This document shows positions 36,688 to 46,341 of a DNA stretch of 64,000 nucleotides, in pieces. Source of the stretch: JAITMY01 sp031549685. GTDB taxonomy: Bacteria; Bacteroidota; Bacteroidia; Bacteroidales; UBA932. Below the pieces are notes generated by a model, which saw only the letters and a program-made list of their open reading frames with translations, was not told where the DNA came from and made no database searches. The stretch covers positions 1 through 64,000 of the forward strand of contig JAVBPG010000022.1 in the NCBI GenBank assembly GCA_031549685.1. The letters run 5' to 3'. Both the position numbers and the translations under genes were made by a program. Position 1 is the first letter of the stretch. The number at the start of each line of letters is the position of its first letter.

Positions 36688-37767
36688 TTGAATTCTCACA
36701 GCTCTCCCTCCCGTTTGCTTTGGCGCAAGTTCTGCCGTAACAGGCAGGCCCTGGCAGGCTTGCTTTTTATTGTGCTCCTTTCGCTCTGCGCCGTGCTCGG
36801 CTACCTCATTACCCCCGACAGCGCGCCCTACGCCAACTCGCAGCAGCTGAGCATTGCCGCCAAGCCGCCGCTGTTTAAGGTGCAAATGCTGCGCCTGCGC
36901 AAAACGGTGGAGGCGGAGCGCGTCAGCTTTTTTCATAAAATGCTGTACGGGCAGGAGGCGCCTTACGCTGAAATTCCCATTTCAAGCATTCGCTACGAGG
37001 GCGATAAAATTTTTGTAACCGAATACTGCGAGCCCTGCGCCGGCACGGAGCCCGAGCGTGTTTTTGACAGGAGCGAAGCGCCGGGGCTGAGCCAAAAAAC
37101 CTTCCTTCTGGGCACCGACCGCTTTGGCCGCGACCTGCTGAGCCGGCTCATTATCGGGGCGCGCGTATCGCTGGCGGTGGGCGCCATTGCGGTGCTCATT
37201 GCGCTGCTGGTGGGCATTACGCTCGGCGCGCTGGCGGGCTACTTCGGCGGCAAAGTCGATGCGCTTATCATGTGGTTTACCAACGTTACGTGGAGCGTCC
37301 CCACGCTGCTCATGGTCATTGCCATTACCATGGCGCTGGGCAAGGGCTTCTGGCAGGTGTTTGTGGCCGTTGGGCTTACCATGTGGGTTGACATTGCCCG
37401 CATGGTGCGCGGACAGGTGCTGAGCATTAAGCAAAAGGAGTTTGTGGAGGCCGCCAAGGCGCTGGGCTACTCGCACGGACGCATAATTTTCCGCCACATT
37501 TTGCCCAACATCGTCAGCCCCATCATTGTGGTAACGGCGTCCAACTTTGCCTCGGCCATCCTGGTCGAGGCGGGGCTCAACTTTCTGGGCATCGGTGCGC
37601 AACCTCCCACGCCGTCGTGGGGCAGCATGATCAAAGACCACTACGCCTACATCATGCTCGACGCGGCGCACCTGGCCATCGTGCCGGGCGTGGCCATTGT
37701 GCTCACGGTGCTGGCGTTTACCTTTGTGGGCAACGGGCTGCGCGGGGCGGCGGACAGCAGGGAGTAA
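36688..37767 (+). CDS. ABC transporter permease, oligopeptide/dipeptide (OppC/DppC) type
   Basis: A 359-residue inner membrane permease. One helix at about 22-42 precedes a roughly 90-residue extracytoplasmic segment with paired cysteines (EYCEPCAGTEP). A typical permease domain with five further helices follows, carrying the ATPase-docking loop EAAKALGYSHGRIIFRHILPNI. The OppC-typical TDRFGRDLLSRLI is present. No partner permease, ATPase or binding protein lies nearby, so its partners must be elsewhere. The only start available is TTG at 36688, within a TTGAA-rich stutter; an in-frame stop lies just upstream. Confidence 0.88.
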   Translation: MNSHSSPSRLLWRKFCRNRQALAGLLFIVLLSLCAVLGYLITPDSAPYANSQQLSIAAKPPLFKVQMLRLRKTVEAERVSFFHKMLYGQEAPYAEIPISSIRYEGDKIFVTEYCEPCAGTEPERVFDRSEAPGLSQKTFLLGTDRFGRDLLSRLIIGARVSLAVGAIAVLIALLVGITLGALAGYFGGKVDALIMWFTNVTWSVPTLLMVIAITMALGKGFWQVFVAVGLTMWVDIARMVRGQVLSIKQKEFVEAAKALGYSHGRIIFRHILPNIVSPIIVVTASNFASAILVEAGLNFLGIGAQPPTPSWGSMIKDHYAYIMLDAAHLAIVPGVAIVLTVLAFTFVGNGLRGAADSRE

Positions 37768-37854
37768 ACCGAGTAGGCAGTGGCAGTAAGCAGTAAATCA
37801 AATAGGCGGTTGGCGGTAGCTGTTGGCAGTAAACACAAGGGATAGTTAAACAGA

Positions 37855-39906
37855 ATGCGCTATGTTACATACATAATTTTAATTACCGCAACCATTATTT
37901 CTGCTACCCATGCCTACGCTCAACGCGATAGCATTGCCCAAGGTTATGCAATAGATGAGGTAAACGTTAAGGGGCAAAGTACCAAGCCTGTGTTTAGTGG
38001 ATTGCAGGAGGGCACGGTGCTGCTCAATCCAACCACGCTTAGCTCGCTGCCGGCCATGCTGGGTACCACCGACTTGCTCAAATTGCTGGAGCTTACCCCA
38101 AGCGTACAAAACGCGGGCGATGCCAATACCGACCTCTACATTCGCGGAGGCGAAGCCGGACAGAATCTTTTGCTTTACAACTACGTTCCCCTGTATAGCC
38201 CCGGCCATCTGGCGGGATTCTTTCCCCTCTTTAATGCCGACCACATAGCCTCGCTGGAGCTCAGCAAATCGGGTATTGACGCGCAGTACGGCGGGCGGTT
38301 AAGCTCGGTGGTAGATGTGCAAACCAAGTCCGTGCTGCCCGATAAAATAGCGCTTGCCGGAAACGTGGGGCTGTTGGCCTCGCAGGCAACGCTGGCGGCG
38401 CCCCTGGGCAAAAAGTTCGGGCTGTACCTTTCGGGGCGAAAAACCTACATCAACTCCATCATAATGCCGTTCATTAGCACCATAGATCCAAAGAACAGCA
38501 TTGACAACGCCGGGTATGACTTTTATGACGCCAATATTACCTTGGTGGGCAAGCTGTCGGAGAGGAATAGGATTAAGGCCGATGCATTTTTTGGAAAAGA
38601 TAAGCTTAGCCTGTCCGAAGAGGATATTTACATTAACGGCGGGCTTGACTGGAGCAACGCCGCCTTCTCGCTGCAGTGGGATACCAAAGCAGTCCGCTGC
38701 GATTTCTCGCAGCTGGCGTACAGCAGCAACTACAACAACGACCTGGATATTAATCAGGTGGAAATGGATATTGGGCTAACATCGAACATCCGGGATGTGG
38801 GCTACAAGAGCAGCCTGAACTTTAGCCTTGGCGGTGTAGCGCTTGAGTCAGGGGTGCAGTATGCCTTTCACAATATTCAACCGCAAACTTTTAGCGTGGC
38901 AAATGATAATCAGCAGTATAACAATGGAGGTGTTTCCGGGCAGCAGGCGCACGACGCAGCCTTGTACCTTGGCGCAAGCGCCTACTTAATGCCCCGGTTA
39001 ACGCTGGACGCTGGCTTGCGCTACAACTTTTTTTACTGCGATAAATCGTTCAGCAGCCTTGACCCCCGCATGTCGCTGCGCTACAGCTTGAGCAACGATA
39101 ACGTTACGCTGCGCGCAAGCTACAGCCGGCAGCACCAGTACATCAACCTGCTTACGCCATCGTCCATTGGCATTCCAACCAACTTCTGGCTGGCCTCATC
39201 GGCTAACGTGAAGCCTCAATCCGGCAACGAATTTTCGGTGGGCTACGCGCAGCGGCTGATGGATGGCGCCTTTGACCTTTCGGTAGAAGCCTACTACCGC
39301 AACATGGACAACGTAACCGAATACTTTCAGAATTTCATTACCACGCAGGACAACTCGTACGTCAGCAGCATACTCTACGGCTCGGGCCGCGCCTATGGCG
39401 TGGAGCTGATTGTGAAAAAAAATGCGGGCAAGCTGACGGGATGGATAAGCTACGCCCTGGGGCGCTCGGAGCGTAACTTTGACGGGATCAACGGAGGCAA
39501 AACCTTCCCCGCGCAGTTCGATCGCCGTCACGGCCTGTCGCTGGTGGCTACCTACACCTTCAATAAAAAGTGGGACGCTTCGGTGGTTTACGCCTTTGCC
39601 ACAGGCAATGCGTACACCCAGCCATCGTCGTGGTACTTTATTAACAGCACACCGGTAAGGGAGTATGCCAATCATAATTCCTCGCGTATGCCCAGCTACA
39701 ACCGCACGGACATCTCGGTAAACTACTGGTTTAAGAAAAATAACGGGCTGAATTTTTCCATCTACGATGTATTTATGGTGCGCAACCCCATTTACGTATT
39801 TCTGAAGGTTGAGAAGGATGAAAAAACGGGTAAGCTCGGGGTTCAAACCAAGCCGAAAACTTTGTACACCATTGTGCCGTCCATCAGCTGGCGGTTTAAG
39901 TTTTAA
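37855..39906 (+). CDS. TonB-dependent outer membrane receptor
   Basis: A 683-residue outer membrane transporter. The signal peptide is about 1-22 (ISATHAYAQ). A plug domain at about 55-165 (LLKLLELTPSVQNAGDANTDLYIRGGEAGQNLLLYNYVPLY, YGGRLSSVVDV) leads into a beta-barrel ending in WRFKF with a terminal aromatic. It lacks the N-terminal carboxypeptidase-like domain of SusC. The DUF4249 lipoprotein gene follows after 5 bases; this pair recurs in Bacteroidota and is thought to act in uptake, with the substrate unknown. Confidence 0.92.
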   Translation: MRYVTYIILITATIISATHAYAQRDSIAQGYAIDEVNVKGQSTKPVFSGLQEGTVLLNPTTLSSLPAMLGTTDLLKLLELTPSVQNAGDANTDLYIRGGEAGQNLLLYNYVPLYSPGHLAGFFPLFNADHIASLELSKSGIDAQYGGRLSSVVDVQTKSVLPDKIALAGNVGLLASQATLAAPLGKKFGLYLSGRKTYINSIIMPFISTIDPKNSIDNAGYDFYDANITLVGKLSERNRIKADAFFGKDKLSLSEEDIYINGGLDWSNAAFSLQWDTKAVRCDFSQLAYSSNYNNDLDINQVEMDIGLTSNIRDVGYKSSLNFSLGGVALESGVQYAFHNIQPQTFSVANDNQQYNNGGVSGQQAHDAALYLGASAYLMPRLTLDAGLRYNFFYCDKSFSSLDPRMSLRYSLSNDNVTLRASYSRQHQYINLLTPSSIGIPTNFWLASSANVKPQSGNEFSVGYAQRLMDGAFDLSVEAYYRNMDNVTEYFQNFITTQDNSYVSSILYGSGRAYGVELIVKKNAGKLTGWISYALGRSERNFDGINGGKTFPAQFDRRHGLSLVATYTFNKKWDASVVYAFATGNAYTQPSSWYFINSTPVREYANHNSSRMPSYNRTDISVNYWFKKNNGLNFSIYDVFMVRNPIYVFLKVEKDEKTGKLGVQTKPKTLYTIVPSISWRFKF

Positions 39907-39911
39907 ACGTA

Positions 39912-40766
39912 ATGCAAAGATATAAAAGCATACTACTTCTATTGGCCGTAGCGCTTGGCCTGATTGCCTGCAACAACAGGGACTCCATTGTGGCGTACGT
40001 GCCCTACGAGCCCAGGGTTGCGGTAGAGGGTTGGATTGAAAGCGGGAGGCCGGCGCAGGTCATGCTGTCGTGGTCGGCGCCGTTTGACCGCGACCTTGAT
40101 TCTACCTTGCTGGACTACGCCATTCGCTCAGCCAAGGTAACGGTAAGCGATGGGGAGCAGGTGGAAACGCTGACCTTGGGTACGGATTGGAGCCACATTC
40201 CGCCCTTTGTGTACTACGGCAGCGCCATGCTTGGCCAGGCGGGAAAAAGCTATAAGCTTACGGTGCTGTACCGCAACGATACCATAACATCGGAAACCCA
40301 CATTCCGCAGCCGGTGCCGCTTAGCAGGCTTTGGTTTGCAAAGGTAAATGCGGACGATACCACAGCGTATTTGCATGTCAGCTTCCGCAATACCTCAAGT
40401 GAATTTTACCAGCTGGCTACCATGGTGAAAAGTAAAGAGCCGATATACACGCCATGCTTGTATGGCACCCTGAGCTCCGCGCAACTTCCCCGCGATTCGC
40501 TCATCTCGCTGCAGCTGAGCAAGGGGCCAATCTTGTACCCCGAGGAAAACCTTAATACCTACTTTATGGCGGGCGATACCGTTTTTGTAAAGCTCAAAAC
40601 CTTACCCAAGCATGGCTACGATTTTTGGATTAGCTGGCAGAATGAAATTATTAACGGGCAGAATCCCATTTTTCCGGCCAACACCAGCCTCAAGTCCAAC
40701 ATCAGCGGCGGCGTAGGCATTTGGTGCGGCTACGGAACATACACCTACGCTCTGGTAGCACCATAA
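39912..40766 (+). CDS. DUF4249 family lipoprotein
   Basis: A 284-residue lipoprotein with a signal ending LGLIAC (Cys20). The body has the DUF4249 pattern: PRVAVEGWIESGRPAQVMLSWSAPFD, a predicted beta-sandwich, and GVGIWCGYGTYTY at the end. It sits 5 bases after the TonB receptor gene and presumably forms its surface or periplasmic partner; the ligand is unknown. A perfect terminator begins at its stop codon. Confidence 0.88.
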   Translation: MQRYKSILLLLAVALGLIACNNRDSIVAYVPYEPRVAVEGWIESGRPAQVMLSWSAPFDRDLDSTLLDYAIRSAKVTVSDGEQVETLTLGTDWSHIPPFVYYGSAMLGQAGKSYKLTVLYRNDTITSETHIPQPVPLSRLWFAKVNADDTTAYLHVSFRNTSSEFYQLATMVKSKEPIYTPCLYGTLSSAQLPRDSLISLQLSKGPILYPEENLNTYFMAGDTVFVKLKTLPKHGYDFWISWQNEIINGQNPIFPANTSLKSNISGGVGIWCGYGTYTYALVAP

Positions 40767-40797
40767 AAAAACGCCGAGCTACGCTCGGCGTTTTTTT
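40764..40797. terminator. Bidirectional rho-independent terminator
   Basis: ACGCCGAGC (40771-40779) pairs with GCTCGGCGT (40783-40791) around TAC, with A7 before and T7 after. It separates the convergent DUF4249 and 40815-42098 genes. Confidence 0.92.
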
Positions 40798-40814
40798 ATG
40801 GCTATGGCACTTGC

Positions 40815-42098
40815 CTACTGGAGCGACGTAATGAAATTTTCGAAGTTCTTTACCACGGCATCAAAGCCCTCGGAGAAGTAAACCTCGGCCTCAACCTCGG
40901 TGTTGTCGTTGAATTTAAGCACCTCAACGGTACCCCAGTAGTAGTAGGTGTGGGATATGTATTTATCCGATTGATAATCGTAGTAGCTATACTCATCGGT
41001 AAACAGCTTTGCCTTTTGAATCAGCCTCGCTATTTTTGTTTTATCGGTAGTTGATACAAGGTAAAGCTCGTGGTACTTGTTGTACGTTTCAACATTTTGC
41101 TTGCAAACATCCCCATTCGGAATTTGTCCTTCTGTTCCTTCTGAAGGACTCGGGCTGTCGGTTTCTTCTACGAACTCCTTGTTGTATTGTGCAACATCAA
41201 TAGCACCCACAATGGCTAAGCTTCCCATCAGCTCCATGGAAAGGTTGCCACCTGTTATTAAGTTCCCATCACTCTCCTGCAAAGCCTTGTCAATGTTACC
41301 GCTAACGTTGGCAGTTGCGCTAATTAAGGTGGTGGCACCTTTTACAAAGGAGGCTGTTGCTTTTTTGTCGGCTTTATTGAAAGATTGGGTCAGCTTGTAG
41401 CTGCCCATTTGCAGCGTTACGCTTGCCGTGGCCGGAACAGCCGGATCGTTATTCTGCACCTTAACGTCGCCGTTTACCTCAATGGAAGCCACCACATCGC
41501 TGCCGTAGTAAACCTTTGCGGTTAGCTGCTTGGGCAGCTCAACTCCGTCAAAAACCTGCTCCGACGAAACGCCGGTTACCTCAATCTTACCGTTGTTGGT
41601 GGTGCTCTTGCCTACGGGGAATTCAAGCACCAATGCAGCGCTTGACGCGCTGGTGTCCCAAGCTTGCGTGGCGGCATTCCAGCTGTATTTACCGTAAAAA
41701 CTGTTGATGTACATAATATCTTCTGCAGACCTGATTTTTACGTTGCGGGCTTGCACAGAAGTGGGACCAACAACGGGATCGGGCTCGTAAATAGCGGTAT
41801 CATCCTTCTCTTCAAAAAATGGATTTGAAATACTCAGGCAGCCATTAAAACTCTTAAATACTTCAACAGACTTTTCCTTGCTCAGGTCATTCATTTGAGC
41901 AATAAAAGCGTTAGCCTCCTGGGCTAATTTATCCTTTTGCTGCTCAGGTGTTAGAGAGGAGTATGGGAGTTTCTCCACATCGTCTACCGTGGGTTCATCG
42001 GGGAGGTTGTTTTCCTTGTCGTCGTTGCCGCATGACGCAAAAGCCATCATACCGCAGGCCAATAGTGCATACAAAAAATGTTTTCTTTTCATTTCCAT
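40815..42098 (-). CDS. Lipoprotein of unknown function
   Basis: A 427-residue lipoprotein that I do not recognise. A signal (MEMKRKHFLYALLACGMMAFASC) leads to an acidic, flexible stretch (GNDDKENNLPDEPTVDDVEK). The main part is beta-rich with Ser/Thr/Asn-rich repeats (e.g. VQNNDPAVPATASVTLQMGSYKLTQSF), and a Ser/Pro linker (EETDSPSPSEGTEG) precedes a C-terminal helical-aromatic region. The start may be Met1 or Met3. It is probably exposed on the outer membrane. A TATATTTG -7 box precedes it on the minus strand. Confidence 0.75.
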   Translation of the reverse strand: MEMKRKHFLYALLACGMMAFASCGNDDKENNLPDEPTVDDVEKLPYSSLTPEQQKDKLAQEANAFIAQMNDLSKEKSVEVFKSFNGCLSISNPFFEEKDDTAIYEPDPVVGPTSVQARNVKIRSAEDIMYINSFYGKYSWNAATQAWDTSASSAALVLEFPVGKSTTNNGKIEVTGVSSEQVFDGVELPKQLTAKVYYGSDVVASIEVNGDVKVQNNDPAVPATASVTLQMGSYKLTQSFNKADKKATASFVKGATTLISATANVSGNIDKALQESDGNLITGGNLSMELMGSLAIVGAIDVAQYNKEFVEETDSPSPSEGTEGQIPNGDVCKQNVETYNKYHELYLVSTTDKTKIARLIQKAKLFTDEYSYYDYQSDKYISHTYYYWGTVEVLKFNDNTEVEAEVYFSEGFDAVVKNFENFITSLQ

Positions 42099-42120
42099 AA
42101 ATTTTTACTAAAATTGTTTG

Positions 42121-42128
42121 CAAATATA
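42121..42128 (-). promoter_or_regulatory. Putative -7 box of the 40815-42098 lipoprotein gene
   Basis: On the minus strand TATATTTG matches TAnnTTTG and lies 22 bases before the start codon. A TTTG exists upstream but at a 13-base spacing, too short for a standard -33 element. Confidence 0.4.
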
Positions 42129-42352
42129 CGTCAGCATTGGGCAAAACCTACTACCGGCGCCACTTTTTAACGTTTGCAGGAATGTTATATATTTGTTTAT
42201 TATCGGATTGCTACTATTCCAAATTTAGCGCGAACAAATCTTTGATTAACTTTACCGGCGCATTGCACATTGCCGCCCATGGCCGGCTTGCATACGGCAG
42301 CATTTTGTTTCCAAAATAATTTTCAGTTCCCAACTCTCCATTCTCCATTAAA

Positions 42353-43600
42353 ATGAACTCCTCCATTCTCACCATAGGCGATGAAATTCTCATCGGGCAA
42401 ATAGTGGATACCAACTCTTCTTTCATTTCTCAAACGTTGGGTAATGCAGGAGCAGTTGTAGTTGAAATGCGCTCGGTGGGCGATATAAAGAGCGAGATTG
42501 TGCGCGCGCTCGATTCGCTTTTTGCGGTAAGCGATTTGATTATTATTACCGGTGGTTTAGGCCCAACAAAAGACGACATAACCAAATACACGCTGGGCGA
42601 ATATTTCGGCGCGGCCGGCATGCTGGTGCACGAGCCCACGCTCAGGCACGTAACCGAGTGGCTTACGGGGCGCGGCATCGGCGTTGGCCCGCTCAACGAG
42701 GCGCAGGCCTTAGTCCCCGACGTATGCGAGGTAATGATGAACAGAGTGGGCACGGCGCCCGGCATGTGGTTTGAGCGCGCCGGCAAGGTGGCCATTTCCC
42801 TGCCCGGCGTGCCCTCGGAGATGGAGTACCTTATGGTCAACGAGGTTATTCCGCGAGTAAAAAACCGCTTTAAATTAGGACATGTTTTCCACAAAAATAT
42901 AGCTACTACAGGCATCCCCGAATCCAAGCTGGCCGAGGCCATAGCCGGGTGGGAGAGCGCGCTGTCGCCGCATTTGCGCCTGGCCTACCTGCCCTCGTAC
43001 ACGGGTGTGAAGCTGCGCCTGTCGTGCTACGCAGCCGACCAAGTTCCGAATCTCGAGAGTGATGTTCAACAAAGAATAAAGCAGCTGCAAGCGCTCATTC
43101 CGCACAGCATCGTAGGCTACGATAATGATACGCTGGAGAGTATTGTAGGTAAATTACTCAAGGCAAAAAACGCTACGCTTGCCACCGCCGAATCGTGCAC
43201 CGGCGGCCGCGTGGCGGCAATGCTTACCTCGGTTCCCGGCGCCTCGACCTACTTCAAGGGAAGCGTAATTTCGTACGCCAATGAGGTAAAAATAAATTTG
43301 TTGGGCGTAAATGAAAATGATTTAAAAGTTCACGGAGCCGTGAGCCAACAAGTGGTGGAGCAAATGGCGCAGGGTGCTCGCCGTACTTTACATACCGATT
43401 ACGCCGTGGCTACTTCGGGCGTGGCCGGCCCCGATGGAGGAACGGAAGAAAAGCCTGTGGGCACGGTGTGGGTGGCCGTTTCCACGCCTCAGGGTGTTTT
43501 CTCGCAAAAGCTCAGCCTCGGCAACGACCGCGAGCGCACCATGATCCGCGCCTCGGTAAATGTGCTGAACATGCTAAGGTTGAAGTTGCTGGAGGAGTAA
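42353..43600 (+). CDS. cinA: CinA family protein (NMN deamidase / competence-damage inducible)
   Basis: A 415-residue two-domain protein. The N-terminal MoCF-like COG1058 domain (about 1-170; ILTIGDEILIGQIVDTNSSF, LIIITGGLGPTKDDITK) has ADP-ribose pyrophosphatase activity in studied members. The C-terminal CinA domain (about 250-415; ATAESCTGGRVAAML, ATSGVAGPDGGTEEKPVGTVW) is an NMN deamidase in pyridine-nucleotide recycling. Full length and intact motifs suggest a working enzyme. Stutter words (AACTCTCCATTCTCCATT) precede the ATG. Confidence 0.93.
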   Translation: MNSSILTIGDEILIGQIVDTNSSFISQTLGNAGAVVVEMRSVGDIKSEIVRALDSLFAVSDLIIITGGLGPTKDDITKYTLGEYFGAAGMLVHEPTLRHVTEWLTGRGIGVGPLNEAQALVPDVCEVMMNRVGTAPGMWFERAGKVAISLPGVPSEMEYLMVNEVIPRVKNRFKLGHVFHKNIATTGIPESKLAEAIAGWESALSPHLRLAYLPSYTGVKLRLSCYAADQVPNLESDVQQRIKQLQALIPHSIVGYDNDTLESIVGKLLKAKNATLATAESCTGGRVAAMLTSVPGASTYFKGSVISYANEVKINLLGVNENDLKVHGAVSQQVVEQMAQGARRTLHTDYAVATSGVAGPDGGTEEKPVGTVWVAVSTPQGVFSQKLSLGNDRERTMIRASVNVLNMLRLKLLEE

Positions 43601-43645
43601 CTTTGGCACACGGACGACACGGATAATACGGATGAACACGGAGTT

Positions 43646-43726
43646 TGTCATTGCGGGCTTGACCCGCAATCTCCTGGCAAAATCTTCGATTGGGATATCC
43701 CCACGCCCTGCGTGGCGGGATGACAG
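43646..43726. repeat. Intergenic hairpin repeat, GCGGGCTTGACCCGC type
   Basis: TGTCATTGCGGGCTTGACCC opens the first half and CCACGCCCTGCGTGGCGGG followed by ATGACA closes the second. Just before it, 43606-43640 is a stutter of ACACGGA-like words. Confidence 0.8.
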
Positions 43727-43751
43727 TGAGGCTCCGTGTGCGAATGCTGCG

Positions 43752-44903
43752 CTAAATCCTATCGGAGTAGTACGCCTTGGGTAGCGAGCGCAGGTTGTAC
43801 TGTGAAGCCATTACCTCGCCGTAGGCGCCGGCGGTGCGAATGGCAAACAGGTCGCCGCGCTGCGTAGCGGGTAGCGAAATATACTTGTCGAACGTGTCGC
43901 TGCTCTCGCAAATGGGGCCTACCACATCGTACCTTTTCTTTTCGTTTGAAGTAGAAGTCAAATTCTCAATGCGGTGGTGCGCATCGTACAGCGCCGGGCG
44001 AATGAGGTCGCTGAAACCCGCATCGACAATCACAAAATTCTTTTTTTGCAGTTCCTTTACGTACAGGCATTTTGTAATGAGCGCGCCGCACTGCGCCACA
44101 ATGGAGCGCCCCAGCTCCACGTGCAGCTGCTGTCCTGCGCGCAGCTTAATGTGCCTATTTATGGCCGCAAAATATTCGGCAAAATTAGGAATGCAATGCT
44201 CATCGGGTTGCTTGTAGTCCACGCCCAAACCGCCGCCTACGTTGATATGCTCTACCGTTACACCAATTTTTTCGAGCTGAATTTGCAGCTCGTTTACCTT
44301 GCTGCAAAGCTCTATAAATGGCTCTATCTCGGTTATCTGCGAGCCTATGTGAAAGTGAATGGAGATGAGCCTGAGGTTACTCATTTGGCTTGCCTTTAGC
44401 GCCACATCATTCAGCTGCCACAGGTTAATGCCGAACTTATTTTCGGCCGTGCCGGTGGTAATGTGCGCATGCGTATGCGCGTCCACCTCGGGGTTGATGC
44501 GCAGCGCCACGCTGGCTATTTTTCCCTTTGCCTTGGCCAGCTCGTTTATCACCTCCAGCTCCTGCTCGCTCTCGCAGTTAAAGGTAAAAATACCGTGGTC
44601 AATTCCCAGGTTGATTTCATCGTCGCGCTTACCCACGCCGGCAAACGCAATGCTTTGCGGAGCAAATCCGCAGTCCACGGCGCGCTGCACCTCTGCACCG
44701 CTTACGCAGTCGGCGCCGAGGCCCATGCCGCTAAGCATGCGCAGCAAAGGCTCGTTGGCGTTGGCCTTGAGCGCGTAGTGCACGTGGTAGCCGTACCTGT
44801 CGGCCTCGGCCTTTACGGCCTGCGCGGTGCGCCTGAACAGCTCCACATCGTAGTAGTAGAACGGCGTGGGGATGGAGCGGAGTTTATCGATTTGGAAAAG
44901 CAT
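43752..44903 (-). CDS. lysA: Diaminopimelate decarboxylase
   Basis: PLP-dependent decarboxylation of meso-diaminopimelate to L-lysine. The 383-residue enzyme has the PLP lysine in HVHYALKANAN, HFHIGSQI, the phosphate-binding NVGGGLGVDY, ELGRSIVAQCG and the dimer-interface GPICESSDTF. It lies 89 bases downstream of lysC on the same strand, forming a lysine pair; the gap holds a TTTACAATTTACGA-type stutter. Confidence 0.95.
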   Translation of the reverse strand: MLFQIDKLRSIPTPFYYYDVELFRRTAQAVKAEADRYGYHVHYALKANANEPLLRMLSGMGLGADCVSGAEVQRAVDCGFAPQSIAFAGVGKRDDEINLGIDHGIFTFNCESEQELEVINELAKAKGKIASVALRINPEVDAHTHAHITTGTAENKFGINLWQLNDVALKASQMSNLRLISIHFHIGSQITEIEPFIELCSKVNELQIQLEKIGVTVEHINVGGGLGVDYKQPDEHCIPNFAEYFAAINRHIKLRAGQQLHVELGRSIVAQCGALITKCLYVKELQKKNFVIVDAGFSDLIRPALYDAHHRIENLTSTSNEKKRYDVVGPICESSDTFDKYISLPATQRGDLFAIRTAGAYGEVMASQYNLRSLPKAYYSDRI

Positions 44904-44904
44904 C

Positions 44905-44942
44905 TTTGATTTACAATTTACGATTTACAATTTACGATTGAA
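44905..44942. repeat. Direct stutter repeat before lysA
   Basis: GATTTACAATTTAC is repeated head to tail (GATTTACAATTTACGATTTA...). Similar word stutters precede many genes here. Too short and without spacers, so not a CRISPR. Confidence 0.7.
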
Positions 44943-44992
44943 CGCTACAGCCAAGTGGCTAAATTTGTCAATTGTCAATTGTAATTTGTCAA

Positions 44993-46303
44993 TTAAAACA
45001 GCTTATTGTTCAGCGCCTCCAGCGCCGCCTTCTTGTAGGTGCTTTCCACCAGCAGGCTCACGTTGTAGCGGCTTCCGCCGAAGGAAATCATGCGGATGGG
45101 CATATCGCTCAGCGCGCCCAGAATCTTGGCGGTAGCGCCCTTGCTTTCCGAAATTTTGTTGCCCACAATGCTGATAATGGTCATGTCCTTGTCCACCTCC
45201 ACGGTGCCGAAGTGTTTGAGCTCGGCCACAATTTTATCTAAGTTGGTGGTGTCGTCAATGCTCAGCGACACGGCCACCTCCGAGGTGGTAATCATGTCAA
45301 TAGGCGTTTTGTAATCTTCAAAAATTTCGAAGATTTGGCGCAAAAAACCGTAGGCCAGCATCATGCGGCCCGATTTTACCTTAATGGCGGTAATATTATC
45401 CTTGGCGGCAACGGCCTTAATATCGCCGGCCTCCGTGGTGGAGTCAATAAGCGTACCGTAGGCCGTGGGATCCAGGGTGTTTTTTATCCACAGCGGAATG
45501 TTGGCCTCCTGCACGGGAATAACGCAGGTGGGGTGCAGGATTTTTGCGCCGAAGTACGCCAGCTCCGAGGCCTCGTCGAACGAGAGGTGCGAAATGCTGT
45601 GCGTTTTCTCCACCATGCGCGGATCGTTGTTGTGAAAGCCGTCAATGTCCGTCCATATCTGCACGTTCTCGGCGCCGATGGCCGCCCCGATGATGGAGGC
45701 GGAGTAGTCGCTGCCGCCGCGCTTGAGGTTGTCGATTTCGCCGGTAAAGCTGCGGCACACGTAGCCCTGCGTGATGAACAGCTTGCAGTCGGGGTACTTG
45801 GCCAGCTCGCGGCTCAGCACCTCGCGTATGAAGTACATGTCGGGCTCGTCACGCTGGTCCTTGCGCATGAAGTTAAGCGCGGGCAGCAGCACCGATTTTA
45901 CGCCGGTTTCGTTCAGGTAAAGATTTTCGAGCGCGGTGCTCATCAGCTCTCCCTGCGCCAGAATCACGCGCTCCTCCTTAACCGAAAACCCTTCGGCCGA
46001 AAAGCTCTTTATTTGGTCAAAGCGCTCCTTAATCAGCGCCGTAGCCTGCTTCTTGTAGTCGGGCGTGCAGAACAGCTCGTCGATAACCTTGGCGTATTTT
46101 TCTTCCAAATTTTTAATAGCGGTAAGCGCTTCGGCTTGCTTTTTTTGCGATAGCAGCGAGGCAATCTCCACCAGGTTGTTGGTGGTTCCGCTCATGGCCG
46201 ACAGCACCACAATCTTGGGCTCGTCGTTGACAATGAGCTTGGGGAGCGCCTTCATGCGCTCGGGGCTACCTACCGAGGTGCCGCCGAATTTCAGAACTTT
46301 CAT
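44993..46303 (-). CDS. lysC: Aspartate kinase
   Basis: Phosphorylates aspartate, the first step to lysine, threonine and methionine. The 436-residue monofunctional enzyme starts MKVLKFGGTSVGSPERM, has the RGGSDYSASIIGAAI catalytic region and two C-terminal ACT domains (about 300-436), which normally bind lysine for feedback control. The ATG at 46303 is chosen because it gives the invariant KFGGTSV start. No lysine riboswitch is apparent upstream; a TACATTTG -7 box is at 46334-46341. Confidence 0.95.
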   Translation of the reverse strand: MKVLKFGGTSVGSPERMKALPKLIVNDEPKIVVLSAMSGTTNNLVEIASLLSQKKQAEALTAIKNLEEKYAKVIDELFCTPDYKKQATALIKERFDQIKSFSAEGFSVKEERVILAQGELMSTALENLYLNETGVKSVLLPALNFMRKDQRDEPDMYFIREVLSRELAKYPDCKLFITQGYVCRSFTGEIDNLKRGGSDYSASIIGAAIGAENVQIWTDIDGFHNNDPRMVEKTHSISHLSFDEASELAYFGAKILHPTCVIPVQEANIPLWIKNTLDPTAYGTLIDSTTEAGDIKAVAAKDNITAIKVKSGRMMLAYGFLRQIFEIFEDYKTPIDMITTSEVAVSLSIDDTTNLDKIVAELKHFGTVEVDKDMTIISIVGNKISESKGATAKILGALSDMPIRMISFGGSRYNVSLLVESTYKKAALEALNNKLF

Positions 46304-46333
46304 GATTATTTTGAGTTTATTTTTTTCGGACTG

Positions 46334-46341
46334 CAAATGTA
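46334..46341 (-). promoter_or_regulatory. Putative -7 box of lysC
   Basis: On the minus strand TACATTTG matches TAnnTTTG, 30 bases before the lysC ATG. No -33 TTTG was found at the right distance. Confidence 0.4.

Noticed and set aside
42137..42319. 60-codon open frame between the 40815 lipoprotein and cinA
   Set aside because: No start context or protein-like composition; it overlaps the promoter region of the divergent gene.
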